64,000 bases of DNA from Lolium rigidum (Eukaryota; Streptophyta; Magnoliopsida; Poales; Poaceae). Below the pieces are notes generated by a model. It had not been told where the DNA came from. It saw only the letters and a program-made list of their open reading frames with translations, and did no database searches. The position numbers were made by a program, and so were the translations under genes. The DNA lies in assembly GCF_022539505.1 (NCBI RefSeq), contig NC_061508.1, forward strand, positions 262,204,736 through 262,268,735, given 5' to 3'. Positions 8,168-21,231 of this stretch are shown in pieces; positions within the stretch are counted from its first letter, which is position 1; each line of letters begins with the position of its first letter.

Positions 8168-11100
8168 TGTCACATCCCGAAATTTTTCTAATCTTTGAAA
8201 TGTAAAATAAAAATAAATTTAATGTTTGATTGATTGAACTTGATTGAAATTTACAAGAAATTAAAACTTTTGTGGTTATTAATTTTTTTTACCAAAACAG
8301 AATTTTCATAAACATTTGGTTCAAAGTATTACCCACCAAACCTATTATAGTTTTAAGATTTTGTAACCATAAAGATTTCTATTTGACTTTGCAAAGCTTT
8401 TGCCCAAGTAGCTGTATATGCCAAAGTGCATAAACCATTTATTTTAATTGGACAATAAAGTATTATTTTGATATACTAAAGTTTTATTTTATTTTTTATA
8501 AATTTCTCAGTTTTTAAATGAATCAATTTAAAGCCCTAAATCAAAAGTTATAAGTGAAAAAAAAATAAAAAAAAATAAACATTTGAGCCCCACCTTAATG
8601 CTTTATTTCTCCAAACTAAAATGGTGCTCCGAATTTATACCCTCTCGCCAGGCCATACAAATACAAACCGTGAGGAGCAACCTATGCCCCTTGTTCTTCT
8701 TCCTCACTTCTCTTTACAAAATATTTCCGGAGAAACCCTCTACAGCCCATACCATCCATGCCAGCTTTAGACACAAATTCAAGTTTAGATTCCGTCGCCC
8801 TCGTAACCTCGTTGATCATCTCGGTGAGCCCTTGTATCTTGAGACTTTTATGGTTCACCTACCCCCGGGACATGATGTTGCATCCTTTTGTCGTCCTTTT
8901 GCAACGCGGTCCCCAAAGCCCCGACGTCCTTGACGGCGATTCTGGCAGGTAAACTAGGTTCTAATCCATGTTTCTTCCTGCTTCGTTCAATCTCCCTATA
9001 GCACCATCTAAAGCCCCCGGTTGGTTCAATCTACAGCCGAGACCGACTCCATCAGGACGCCCGACGCCGACGACCGCAGTCAAGCGAGCACCGTCACCAT
9101 TCGGAACTGAAGCTGAGGACGCGAGCGACTCGTCCGTGAAGAGACACACCTCGCCGACATCTTCATGGAGCCCGAGGACCACCACTCCACATCCATGCCC
9201 GACTCGCCGCCCTCTTGTCACCTGTACCATGTTCAACCACTGTAAGCCACAAACGTTTCTTCGTATAGTTTGATCAATCAGGCCAATCGTGTCCAACACC
9301 GTTAGATCTAAATCTCAGGGCCTATGCTAGTCCAAATAACCGATCGATCAGGTGCGCAATGTGCTAGCTAATTCACGTGCAAAAACTTCAAAATTTCAAA
9401 ACTTTAGATTTAGGGCCCTGCTTTAGATGTTAGTTTTTGCGTTGATTTTGTATTTAAATTCTCTATAACTTTCGTGTACAAAGTTTTCCCATCCGAGCAA
9501 CTTGTTCCGACAACTTTTGGTACACCATTAAATCTGTAGCCGCTTCGGTATAATTTTGTAAAATTTATATCTTGAGTTCTGCAAGTTGGATTTCGACAAA
9601 CCTTATACCGTTGTAATCAACAAATCGCATAGATCATTTTAGAATTTTTGCGTGGCAGTTTCTCCCACTTTATTTTTGCGGTACCTCTTTGATCCGCAAC
9701 ATCGTCTACAAAAAAAAATCCTACAATTTTTTTCCGAGATATTCTTTTGGCGATACGCTTGTAATAGAATTCTCTGCAACTTCCGTGTAGAAAGGTATTG
9801 CATCCGGAAAACTTCTTCTAATGACTTTTCGCGAAAAGTGTAGTCCTATAAGTGGTTCCGACATAGTTCTTTTAGCCAAAATGATCCTTGCTCTAGTGGG
9901 ATGGAAATACTCTACCCCATATCACATGTGCGGAACCCTTGTTATTCATTAGGATCATCAAATCCAATCCCAATATCTATCATGTCTAACCAACCTCTAT
10001 TAGACCGTTGACCTAAATGAAACTATTCAACTTACAAATGAGTAATTCGAATAATTTCATATATCATTAGTTCATACCCAAGTCTATGTGTGATTTTGTG
10101 CCACTTTGCTAAGTGTTTTCACACTATGTCAAGTTGCATTTTTAATTGCACTTGCGATGCTCGTGAAAATCTCTAAAACACAAGCATCATTATAATTATC
10201 CATCCTTGAGTAGAAAACAACCATTGACCATAGGTTCTTATCAATCATTTTTATTCTGAGCACTTGTCTTAGATAGTCACTTTCATTCCAAGTATTTGAC
10301 CCATCCATTCAATATGTCAAATTCATATCTTGCAAGCCATGGCTCATACCATTTTTCCTCTGTCCTTTGAGCACTAAGATAAATAAACAATAAAATAAAA
10401 TGAATAACAAACATTTCTAAATTGTTGCCTTGTTTGATTTTGTTGTTGATGTTGAATGGTGTGTTTATGTTGTGCTATATTTTATCTTATATTTCGAGTG
10501 AAGAGCGTCGTGTTTTCTTGAGAGAAGTGAACGGTCTTTAATTACCAAAAAGGCAAGTGACATTTAATCCTACCTATTTTATATTATGCATTAGTGTTTT
10601 CAACTAGTATGCATGATAGGTTTTGTTTTCAAAAGTGATGTGTGTATGCTATGCTTAGTAAACCTGGTAGTGTGAAGCCGCTCTCAAGATACTTGCTAGG
10701 ATGCTATTTCGCTTTGCATTATCAAATGCCAATGTTGTTTCGTTGTTGGATGGGAGTGTTTGAAAGTTAAAAATTAACAACCCTAATGAAACACCTGGGT
10801 GGATTGGTTGAATGGTGGGCGGCTGCTCAGGTCCACGCTCCTAGTCGTAGCTAGTGGGCTGAAGTGGTGAATCCCTGAGAGTTCGCATTTGCAGAGTGGT
10901 CGCTTTTGCTGCACACCTGGTTTTCACCAGGGGATCGTGTGGGGGTTTATTAGCTGGGATGAGTTTTAAGCTTCTGAGTTCCACTTGTGGTTGACCACCC
11001 AGGATTAAAGAGATTACCATATCGTCCATGTTTTAGATAGCTTCCAGTGCAGCCTTATGGTATTATGGGCTCTGCCAATATTAATTAAGTTGTGAGGATT

Positions 11101-11940
11101 TAACTTGTGAATAGACAGTGGGTGGAGGCGACGGCCAAGGGAACGAGTCTAGTTTGTATGGTTGGATTTTCCTTCTGAAAGGTCTTGTCTCATTCTTCTC
11201 TTGGGAAGGGTGGGTCGTAAGGTGAAAGTGCACAACCTCTCGAGAGTTAAACCTAAGATTTTAGCCGTGTCCCCGGTTATGGACAATTTGAGCTTCTAGG
11301 CAAGGAATGGACGGAAAAATCTCATCACCTTTTCTGAATGTATTTAAAATTTGATCAACCTTGTAAAACTCATGGGAGATGTAACCATGTGATTATTCTA
11401 AAACCCATGGAGGATTTAACCATGGTGTGATTTCATAATGTCATTCAAAGATTTTCAAAATGTTTGTTTAAATAAAATATAGAATAAAATTGGCTTTATG
11501 CAAATTAGCCTAAAACTCCACTAGCCAAATATCATGTAGTTAGTCTTTCACAATTGCCACTAAATAAGTGTCATTTGCCAGTACATCATTCTACTGACCT
11601 CCATTCGTGGGGCTGCATATTCAAACGTGCAGGTTCTTCGGATGAGGAGTACAATTAGGATCTCGAGTCTACATTTCAACATGTCTGCATGTGGCGCATG
11701 AAGATGATGGAGGCTCATTGAAGTTTATATTTCCGCTGTGTTAGCTCGAACTCTATTGTGTGAGCTAGTCCAAGTGACTATGCAGTTTGTAAGAATTTTT
11801 TTATCTCCTGAGGATCCACATTGTAATAATTTGATACTATTGCGATGTTTACTATATTTTGTAATGTGTGTGCTATCAGTGATCCCGGAAATAGCACTAT
11901 ACACAGGTATCTTATCTTTATCAAAAGGTAGGGTGCTACA
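8168..11940 (+). mobile_element. Very long Gypsy-type 5' LTR (3.77 kb)
   Basis: Starts TGTCACATCCCGAAATTTT and ends GTAGGGTGCTACA, with TGT...ACA termini, followed three bases later by an initiator-Met primer site. These borders define a 3,773 bp LTR if no other element is nested inside. TGTCACATCC starts and GGTGCTACA ends are common in grass Gypsy LTRs. The five bases before it are CGTAA; the matching duplication is not in the window because the 3' LTR is absent. Small reading frames inside (about 8583-9290) look like leader sequence and have no known domain. Confidence 0.68.
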
Positions 11941-11943
11941 GAA

Positions 11944-11959
11944 TGGTATCAGAGCATAG
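11944..11959 (+). promoter_or_regulatory. Primer binding site, initiator tRNA-Met type
   Basis: TGGTATCAGAGCATAG, complementary to the 3' end of plant initiator tRNA-Met, three bases after the LTR end. It marks the minus-strand cDNA start and shows the 8168-11940 LTR is a 5' LTR of a plus-strand element. Confidence 0.9.
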
Positions 11960-13269
11960 TGTTGCCTGTAGGATCGAGACCCTAGGTTTGGATTATAAAT
12001 AAGAAGACCCTAGGATGAAAATTTTGTCTAATTCTATTTCAATTAAAAAATGTTTGCTTTGTGAACTTCTATTATTCTCATCTATTCCATATTCAAAATT
12101 GTTTTCCTCTCACTTTAGATGGCCACCTTATCAAAACTATCAACAAGGACTGATGATGACCATGCCCCTGAAGCATGAAGAGTGATGATTCATGTGATGT
12201 TCTTTGACTCAACAAGAAGGGTTTCATGGAAGACAAATGAAGATTTGAAGAAAGACTTCGATGCAGACTTCACAACACACGAAGATACACCGATGGAGTA
12301 GAATAGAAACTTGAAAGATCCAAAATAGAAATAGACCAGACCACCATAGTTCTCTTTTATTGAACCAACGATATCGTAAGAAAGCATTGATCATACTAAA
12401 CTGTGGTATGACCATACTAGTTTGATTGTGTTTGAACTATGTTGCTTGATGCTTGTTAAGATGTTTGTTGTTAGCCAAAATGCTTCGATCTGTTGTGTTT
12501 GGGTCGGAACCTTCTGTAGAATCTTTCTATCTATTCTCATCTATACCCAACCCAGAGAATGTTTTCTCGGCAACCCTCCATGAACAAAACACTAGGGAAA
12601 CCAACCCAGATGTTTCCTATCAAGATGAAGAAGCATAGAGTGTGAGATACGCAAAACCATAGTTAAGGATCGATAGAGGTGTTTTCAAAACGATTCAATA
12701 ATGGGGATTGAAACATTGATTCAATTCTCCATGGAAATTTTATCAAATTGTGAGGTTGACCAATAGCTAGAATTCGGGATATACCAAACTGAATACAAGG
12801 AAATGATTGGGTGCGACATGGATTGGCCCCCATGACGACTACTCATATTGTTTGCTCTTGTTATGAGGAATGGTAAATCTAGAGACACATACCTACAAAG
12901 AGATGTCGGCGAATAAGCCTGAACCTTAGGGTGGAGAAATATTATACCCTTATATATAGTAGGCAAGTGTTGCCAAAACGTAGGACTACGGTGAGTTTGA
13001 AGACCTAACCACTAGATGAAGAATATTGGTAGACCTTCGATGACACCGACAAGTAGGAAGATGAATGATCCCTTGAAGTACTGTCATCTTGGTCTCCCGT
13101 TTTAGCCAAGAGTGATCCCTGAGTGTCAAAGGTAGTTAAACCACCTATCCATACGGATAGAAGCCCAACTATAAGGAAACCTACTCAGATCACCCTGAAG
13201 AGATATGGTGTTCACTATATGTGAATAAAAAACCACCTATTGGATTTTAACTCAGAAGCTATAAGCCAT
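11960..13269 (+). pseudogene. Decayed leader and gag start of the long-LTR element
   Basis: After the primer site comes a leader of about 160 bp and an ATG at 12119 with a frame MATLSKLSTRTDDDHAPEA that ends at a TGA (12176). Where the first Gag residues of a Gypsy element would stand, no further domain follows. The rest to about 13269 is broken by stops in all frames, with no protease, reverse transcriptase or integrase. It is probably a deletion derivative mixed with other debris. Confidence 0.45.
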
Positions 13270-13708
13270 AGATGTTTTCAAAAGATGAACTGGTGCAAAG
13301 TCATATCCAAGATAAGCTTAGCCTAAACCCAAGACCCAAGACTACTGATGTGGGCATAACCCTTTGGGTACTCGACATTGGCATACCCGATGCAAATTAT
13401 GAAGATGGACCAGCACAAGGACTCGACGAGCTGGACCCGCAAGGAATATCAACTTGGACTACAAGAAAAGAAGACTCCAATACGAATCCTACTAGGACTC
13501 TTGTAAACTCTAGCTTGGCTGATATATAAAACCAGGCAGGGGCACCCCTTAGGACACGCATAATCAGAAACACAAATCATAGAGGCGACACGCCTAGACA
13601 CCGCAACCCGTGGATTAGAACTAGATTAGATCCAACAACTCTGCCTATGGCGGCCCCCTGTACACATATATTCGTATAGTGGATTGCTAGCAGGACGTAG
13701 CGATCCTC
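13270..13708 (+). mobile_element. LTR fragment with TATA box
   Basis: Text such as AATCCTACTAGGACTC, then GATATATAAAACCAGGCAGGG and a run ending in short C-rich words, resembles the promoter and R region of a Triticeae Gypsy LTR. The TATA box is at 13523-13530. Ends are not visible: the right side is cut by the Athila-type LTR at 13709. Confidence 0.5.
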
Positions 13709-15412
13709 TGATGTCTACGGGAGCTTCTATTCTTGTAGACAGTGTTGGGCCTCCAAGAGCAGAGGTTTGTAGAACAGCAGCAAGTTTCCCTTAAGTGGAT
13801 CACCCAAGGTTTATCGAACTCAGGGAGGAAGAGGTCAAAGATATCCCTCTCATGCAACCCCGCAACCACAAAGCAAGAAGTCTCTTGTGTCCCCAACACA
13901 CCTAATAGGTGCACTAGTTCGGCGAAGAGATAGTGAAATACAGGTGGTATGAATAAGTAGTAGCAACGGCACCGGAAAAGTGCTTTGCCCGGGACGAGTA
14001 AACAAGCAGTAGTAACGCAGAAGTAGTAACGCAGTAAAACAGTAAACAAGCAGCGATAGCAGTATTTAGGAACAAGGCCTAGGGATTAGACTTTCGCTAG
14101 TGGACACTCTCAACTTTGATCACATAACAGAATAGATAAATGCATACTCTACACTCTTTTGTTGGATGATGAACACATTGCGTAGGATTACACGAACCCT
14201 CAATGCCGGAGTTAACAAGCTCCACAATTCAATGTTCATATTTAAATAACCTTAGAGTGCAAGAAAGATCAATTCGACTAAACCAAGTACTAACATAGTA
14301 TGCACACTGTCACCTTCACACTATGTAGGAGGAATAGATCACATCAATACCATCATAGCAATAGTTAACTTCATAATCTACAAGAGATCATAATCATAGC
14401 ATAAACCAAGTACTAACACGGATGCACACACTGTCACCATTACACCGTGCAGGAGGAATAAAACTACTTTAACAACATCACTAGAGTAGCACATAGATAA
14501 ATTGTGATACAAAACACATTGCAATCATAAAGAGATATAAATAAGCACTTCACTACGCCATTCATAACAAGTGAGTAAGTATTCCGTGAAATATAGCCTA
14601 AGAGACCCACACGGTGCACACACTCGTCACCTTTACACACGTGGGACAAGGAGTCTCCGGAGATCACATAAGTAAAACTCACTTGACTAGCATAGTAACA
14701 TCTAGATTACAAGCATCATCATATGAATCTCAATCATGTAAGGCAGCTCATGAGATTATTGTATTGAAGTACATAGGAGAGAGATGAACCACATAGCTAC
14801 CGGTACAGCCCCGAGCCTCGATGGAGAACTACTCCTCCTCATGGGAGCAGCAGCGGTGATGAAGATGGCGGTGGAGATGGCAGCGGTGTCGATGGAGAAG
14901 CCTTCCGGGGCACTTCCCCGCTCCGGCAGGGTGCCGGAACGCAGACTCCCGTCCCCGGATCTTGGCTTCGCGATGGCGGCGGCTCCGGAAGGTTTTCCGT
15001 ATCGTGGTTCTTCGTATCGGGGGTTTCGCGACGGAGGCTTTAAGTAGGCGGAAGGGCGAGTCGGGGGCCGACGAGGGGCCCACACCACGAGGCGGCGCGG
15101 GCCCCCCCTTGGCCGCGCCGCCTTGTGGTTTGGCCACCTCGTGGCCCCACTTCGTATGCTCTTCGGTCTTCTGGAAGGTTCGTGGCGAAATAGGCCCCTG
15201 GTCTTCGTTTCGTCCAATTCCGAGAATATTTCGTTACTAGGATTTCTGAAACCAAAAACAGCAGAAAACGAGAACCGGCACTTCGGCATCTTGTTAATAG
15301 GTTAGTTCTAGAAAATGCACGAATATGACATAAAGTGTGCATAAAACATGTAGGTATCATCAATAATATGGCATAGAACATAAGAAATTATCGATACGTC
15401 GGAGACGTATCA
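13709..15412 (-). mobile_element. Athila-type element A1: 3' LTR, minus strand
   Basis: On the minus strand runs TGATACGTCTCCGACGTATC to ...GTAGACATCA, 1,704 bp. The minus-strand polypurine tract AAGCTTGGGGATGCT lies at 15412-15427, so this is the 3' LTR. It is homologous to the LTRs at 21232-22677 and 28070-29542 and longer than both. Antisense frames inside it (up to 177 codons) have no domain and arise from GC-rich LTR sequence. Sabrina-like by memory. Confidence 0.85.
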
Positions 15413-17004
15413 AGCATCCCCAAGCTTAGTTCTGCTCGTCCCGAGCGGGTAAAACGATAACAAAGATAATTTCTGAAGTGACATGCCATCATAACCTTGA
15501 TCATACTATTTGTAAACATATGTAGTGGATGCAGCGATCAAAACAATGGTAATGACATGAGTAAACAAGTGAATCATAAAGCAAATACTTTTCATGAATA
15601 GTACTTCAAGACAAGCATCAATAAGTCTTGCATAAGAGTTAACTCATAAAGCAATAAATCAAAGTAAAGGTATTGAAGCAACACAAAGGAAGATTAAGTT
15701 TCAGCGGTTGCTTTCAACTTGTAACATGTATATCTCATGGATAATTGTCAACATAGAGTAATATAACAAGTGCAATATGCAAGTATGTAGGAATCAATGC
15801 ACAGTTCACACAAGTGTTTGCTTCTTGAGGTGGAGAGAGATAGGTGAACTGACTCAACATAAAAGTAAAGAGAATGGTCCTTCAAAGAGGAAAGCATCGA
15901 TTGCTATATTTGTGCTAGAGCTTTTATTTTGAAAACATGAAACAATTTTGTCAACGGTAGTAATAAAGCATATGAGTTATGTAAATTATATCTTACAAGT
16001 TGCAAGCCTCATGCATAGTATACTAATAGTGCCCGCACCTTGTCCTAATTAGCTTGGACTACCGGATCTTTGCAATGCACATGTTTTAACCAAGTGTCAC
16101 AATGGGGTACCTCCATGCCGCCTGTACAAAGGTCTAAGGAGAAAGCTCGCATTTTGGATTTCTCGCTTTTGATTATTCTCAACTTAGACATCCATACCGG
16201 GACAACATGGACAACAGATAATGGACTCCTCTTTGATGCATAAGCATGTGACAACAATTATTATTCTCATATGAGATTGAGGATGTATGTCCAAAACTGA
16301 AACTTCCACCATGATTCATGGCTTTAGTTAGCGGCCCAATGTTCTTCTGTAACAATATGCATGCTCCAACCATAAAGGTGGTAGATCTCTCTTACTTCAG
16401 ACAAGACGGACATGCATAGCAACTCACATGATATTCAACAAAGAATAGTTGATGGCGTCCCCAGAAACATAGTTATCGCACAACAAGCAACTTAATAAGA
16501 GATAAAGTGCATAAGTACATATTCAATACCACAATAGTTTTTAAGCTATTTGTCCCATGAGCTATATATCGCAAAGGTGAATGATGGAATTTTAAAGGTA
16601 GCACTCAAGCAATTTACTTTGGAATGGCGGAGAAATACCATGTAGTAGGTAGGTATGGTGGACACAAATGGCATAGTGGTTGGCTCAAGGATTTTGGATG
16701 CATGAGAAGTATTCCCTCTCGATACAAGGTTTGGGCTAGCAAGGTTATTTGAAACAAACACAAGGATGAATGGTGCAGCAAAACTCACATAAAAGACATA
16801 TTGTAAACATTATAAGACTCTACACCTTCTTCCTTGTTGTTCAAAACTCAATACTAGATATTATCTAGACTCTAGAGAAACCAAATATGCAAACCAAATT
16901 AGCAAGCTCTAAGTGTTTCTTCATTAATGGGTGCAAAGTATATGATGCAAGAGCTTAAACATGAGCACAACAATTTCCAAGTATCAAATTATCCAAGACA
17001 TTTT
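15413..17004 (-). mobile_element. Element A1 internal region (partial)
   Basis: Non-coding internal sequence next to the polypurine tract, matching 17706-19315 of element A2 block by block. It runs into the 100 N gap, so the 5' half, any gene and the 5' LTR are missing. No protein domain. Confidence 0.8.
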
Positions 17005-17104
17005 NNNNNNNNNNNNNNNNNNNNNNNNNNNNNNNNNNNNNNNNNNNNNNNNNNNNNNNNNNNNNNNNNNNNNNNNNNNNNNNNNNNNNNNNNNNNNNNN
17101 NNNN
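17005..17104. other. Assembly gap (100 N)
   Basis: Placeholder gap between two near-identical retroelements. It hides the 5' half of A1 and the end of the A2 3' LTR. Confidence 0.99.
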
Positions 17105-17705
17105 CTTAGCCTCGATGGAGAACTACTCCCTCCTCATGGGAGACAGAGCAGTGGTGATGAAGATGGCGGTGGTGTCGATGGAGATGCCTTCCGGGGCACT
17201 TCCCCGTCCCGGCGGCGTGCCGGAACGGAGACTCCTGTCCCCCGCATCTTGGCTTCGCGATGGCGGCGGCTCCGGAAGGTTTCTCGTACCGTGGCTTTTC
17301 CGTATCGAAGATTTAGGTCGTGGACCTTTAAATAGGCGAAGAGGCGGAGTCGGAAGGTCGGCGGGGCCACCACACGGTAGGGCGGCGCGCCCGGCTCCTT
17401 GGCCGCGCCGCCCACACGTGTGGGCCCCCCGTGGCCCTCCTCTCGGTGGCTCTCGGGTGTTCCGGAAGCTTCGTGGAATTCTAAGATGCTGGGCGTTGAT
17501 TTCGTCCGATTCCGAGAATATTTCCTTACTAGGATTTCGAAACCAAAAACAACGAGAAAACGAAGAATCGGCTCTTCGGCATCTCGTCAATAGGTTAGTG
17601 CCGGAAAATGCATAATAATGACATATAATGTGTATAAAACATGTGAGTATCATCATAAAAGTAGCATGGAACATAAGAAATTATAGATACGTTTGAGACG
17701 TATCA
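17105..17705 (-). mobile_element. Athila-type element A2: 3' LTR (601 bp visible)
   Basis: Matches 22081-22677 of the A2 5' LTR, including the unusual terminal TGATACGTCTCAAACGTATC that only these two LTRs share. That shared variant pairs them as one element. The remaining ~850 bp is in the gap. The polypurine tract follows at 17705-17720. Confidence 0.87.
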
Positions 17706-20261
17706 AGCATCCCCAAGCTTAGTTCCTACTCGCCCTCGAGTAGGTAAACGATAACAAGGATAATTTCTGAAGTGACATGCTATCATAATCTTGACCATAC
17801 TATTGTAAAGCATATGAGATGAATGCAGCGATTCGAAGCAATGATGAAGATAATGAGTAAACAACTGAATCATATAACAAAGACTTTTCATGAATAGTAC
17901 TTTCAAGACAAGCATCAATAAGTCTTGCATAAGAGTTACTCATAAAGCAATAGATTCAAAGTAAAGGCATTGAAGCAACACAAAGGAAGATATAAGTTTC
18001 AGCGGTTGCTTTCAACTTCAACATATATATCTCATGGATAGTTGTCAACATAAAGCAATATAACAAGTGCAATAGGTAAACATGTAAGAATCAATGCACA
18101 GTTGACACAAGTGTTTGCTTCTAAGATAGAAAGAATAGGTAAACTGACTCAACAATAAGTAGAAGATAGGCCCTTCGCAGAGGGAAGCATGGATTACTAT
18201 TTTTGTGCTAGAGCTTTTCATTTTGAAAACATAGAAATAATTTTGTCAACGGTAGTAATAAATCATATGTGTTATGCATAATACATCCTATAAGTTGCAA
18301 GCCTCATGCATAGTATACCAATAGTGCTCTCACCTTGTCCTAATTAGCTTGGATTAACATGGATTATCATTGCATAGCATATGTTTCAACCAAGTGTCAC
18401 AAAGGGGTACCTCTATGCCGCCTGTACAAAGGTCTAAGGAGAAAGCTCGCATTGGATTTCTCGCTTTTGATTATTCTCAACTTAGACATCCATACCGGGA
18501 CAACATAGACAACAGATAATGGACTCCTCTTTAATGCATAAGAATTCAACAACAGTTAATTTTCTCATAAGAGATTGAGGATTAGTTGTCCAAACTGAAA
18601 CTTCCACCATGAATCATGGCTTTAGTTAGCGGCCCAATGTTCTTCTCTAACAGTATGCATACTCAAACCATTTGATCATGAAAATCGCCCTTACTTCAGA
18701 CAAGACGAACATGCATAGCAACTCACATGATATTCAACAAAGGTGAAAGAGTTGATGGCGTCCCCAGAAACATGGTTACCGCTCAACAACCAACTTATTA
18801 AAGAAATAAGACACATAAGTACATATTCTTCACCACAATAGTTTTTAAGGCTATTTGTCCCATGAGCTATATATTGTAAAGACAAAGAATAGAATTTTAA
18901 AGGTAGCACTCAAGTAATGTACTTTGGAATGGCAGAGAAATACCATGTGGTAGGTAGGTATGGTGGACACAAATGGCATGATTTTTGGCTCAAGGATTTG
19001 GATGCACGAGAAGAATTCCTCTCAATACAAGGCTAGGCTAGCAAGGTTGTTTGAAGCAAACTCAAGTATAAAAGGTGCAGCAAAGCTCACATATGAACAT
19101 ATTGTAACTATTATAAGACTTTACATTGTCTCCTTGTTGTTCAAACACCTTAACCAGAAAATATCTAGACTCTAGAGAAACTAGTCATGCAAACCAAATT
19201 TTAACAAGCTCTATGTAGTTATTCATTAATAGGTGCAAAGTACATGATGCAAGAGCTTAAACATGATCTATATGAGCACAACAATTGCCAAGTATCAAAT
19301 TATTCAAGACATTATACCAATTACCACATGCAGCATTTTCCGTTTCCAACCATATAACAATGAACGAAGCAGTTTCAACCTTCGCCATGAACATTAAAAG
19401 TAAAGCTAAGAACACATGTGTTCATATGCAACAGCGGAGCGTGTCTCTATCCCACACAAGCATTTATTCAGAGAATGAAAATAACAAAACAAAAATAAAA
19501 GCACACAGACACTCCAAGTAAAGTACATAAGATGTGATCGAATAAAAATATAGTTTCAAGAGAAGAAACCTGATAAGTTGTTGATGAAGAAGGGGATGCC
19601 TTGGGCATCCCCAAGCTTAGATGCTTGAGTCTTCTTGAAATATGCAGGGATGAACCACCGGGGCATCCCCAAGCTTAGACTTTTCACTCTTCTTGATCAT
19701 ATTGTATCATCCTCCTCTCTTGACCCTTGAAAAGTTCCTCCACACCAAACTCGAAACAAACTCATTAGAGGGTTAGTGCATAATCAAAAATTCACATATT
19801 CAGAGGTGACACAATCATTCTTAACACTTATGGACATTGCACAAAGCTACTGGAAGTTAATGGAACAAAGAAATCCATCCAACATAGCAAAACAGAGCAA
19901 TGCGAAATAAAAGGCAGAATCTGTCAAAACAGAACAGTCCGTAAAGACGAATTTTTTTGAGGCACCAGACTTGCTCAGATGAAAATGCCCAAATTGAATG
20001 AAAGTTGCGTACATATCTGAGGATCACGCACGTAAATTGGCAGATTTTTCTGAGTTACCTACAGAGAGGCAGATCGAAATTCGTGACAGCAAGAAATCTG
20101 TTTCTGCGCAGCAATCCAAATCTAGTATTGACTTTACTATCAAAGACTTTACTTGGCACAATAATGCAATAAAATAAAGATAAGGAGAGGTTGCTACAGT
20201 AATAACAACTTCCAAGACTCAAATATAAAACAAAATTGCTGTAGTAAAATAAACACATGGG

Positions 20262-21064
20262 TTATCTCCCAAGAAGTGCTTTCTTTATAGCCATTAAGAT
20301 GGGCTCAGCAGTTTTAATGATGCACTCGCAAGAAATAAAAGTTGAAGCAAAAGAGAGCATCAAGAAGCAAATTAAAACAAATTTAAGCCTAACCCACTTC
20401 CTATGAAAAGGGATCTTGTAAATAAACAAATTCATGAAGAACAAAGTGACAAGCATAGCAAGATAAAACACGAGTAACTTCAAGATTCTCAACATAAAGA
20501 GGGGAAACTTAATATTATTAAGATGCATATAACCATGTTTCCCTCTCTCATAATAACTTTCAGTAGCATCATGAACAAATTCAACAATATAACTATCAAA
20601 TGAAACATTCTTATCATGAGCTATATGCATAAAATTATTACTCTCCACATAAGCATAATCAATTTTATTAGTTGTAGTGGGAGCAAATTCAACAAAGTAG
20701 CTATCATTATTATTCTCATCATCAAATATTGGAGGTATAGTATCATCATAATAAACTTTATCCTCCATAGTAGGCGGCACCAAAAGACCACTATCATTAT
20801 AATCATCATAAATAGGGGGCATATCATAATCAACATAAACTTTCTCCTCAATACCCGGAGGACTAAAGAGATCATTTTCAACAAAACCGACCTCCCAAGC
20901 TTAGAATTTTCTATATCATTAGCAACAATGGTGTTCAAAGCGTTCATACTAATATCATTGCTACTAGCATGCAAATAAGGTTCCATAGGTTTTTTAATTT
21001 TCGCATTCAACCATTCATGTCTTGACTCAGGAAATAGTATAAAAAGCTCACAGATGTTTTCCAT
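20262..21064 (-). pseudogene. Element A2 small membrane-type ORF, frameshifted
   Basis: Homologue of the ORF at 29854-30534 of element B. It starts MENICELFILFPES at 21064 and includes MEPYLHASSNDISMNA. A shift near 20895 moves it to the frame used from 20822 (PPIYDDYNDSG, KIDYAYVES, SYIVEFVHDATESYYERGK). The C-terminal third has a hydrophobic segment LLVFYLAMLVTLFFMNLF, then a basic YKIPFHRKWVRLK stretch and a second hydrophobic run. No known enzyme domain. It sits where gag normally lies, just inside the 5' LTR. Role unknown; a membrane-associated product is an inference from hydropathy. Confidence 0.7.
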
Positions 21065-21202
21065 TATGCCTTACTAGTGTTTAACAAGAAACAAAAAGAT
21101 GCAATTGCAGGATCTAAAGGAAATAGCTTCGAACACACACACAATGGCAACATAAAAGTACTTATTACCCGGGACCGGAGTATGAGTGCCTTTTACCTTT
21201 CC

Positions 21203-21221
21203 TCCCCAAAGAACGACGCCA
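21203..21221 (-). promoter_or_regulatory. Degenerate tRNA-Asp-type primer site of A2
   Basis: The minus strand shows a decayed version of TGGCGCCGTTGCCGGGGA with several changes and one inserted base, ten bases inside the 5' LTR. Probably no longer a good primer site. Confidence 0.65.
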
Positions 21222-21231
21222 GAAAAGTGCT

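Larger units (their letters stand above)
17706..21231 (-). mobile_element. Element A2 internal region
   Basis: 3.5 kb of internal sequence with no gag, protease, reverse transcriptase, RNase H or integrase. It holds two internal copies of the polypurine-like motif GGCATCCCCAAGCTT (19604-19618, 19662-19676), the first in a perfect 9 bp hairpin, and one small protein gene near the 5' LTR. It is a non-autonomous element. Confidence 0.85.

Noticed and set aside
14756..15289. Long frames (up to 186 codons) on both strands inside the LTRs, also at 17115-17674, 22110-22646, 28290-28616 and 33203-33736
   Set aside because: They recur at the same place in every copy of the GC-rich LTR centre, overlap on both strands and carry no domain. 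They are composition artefacts.
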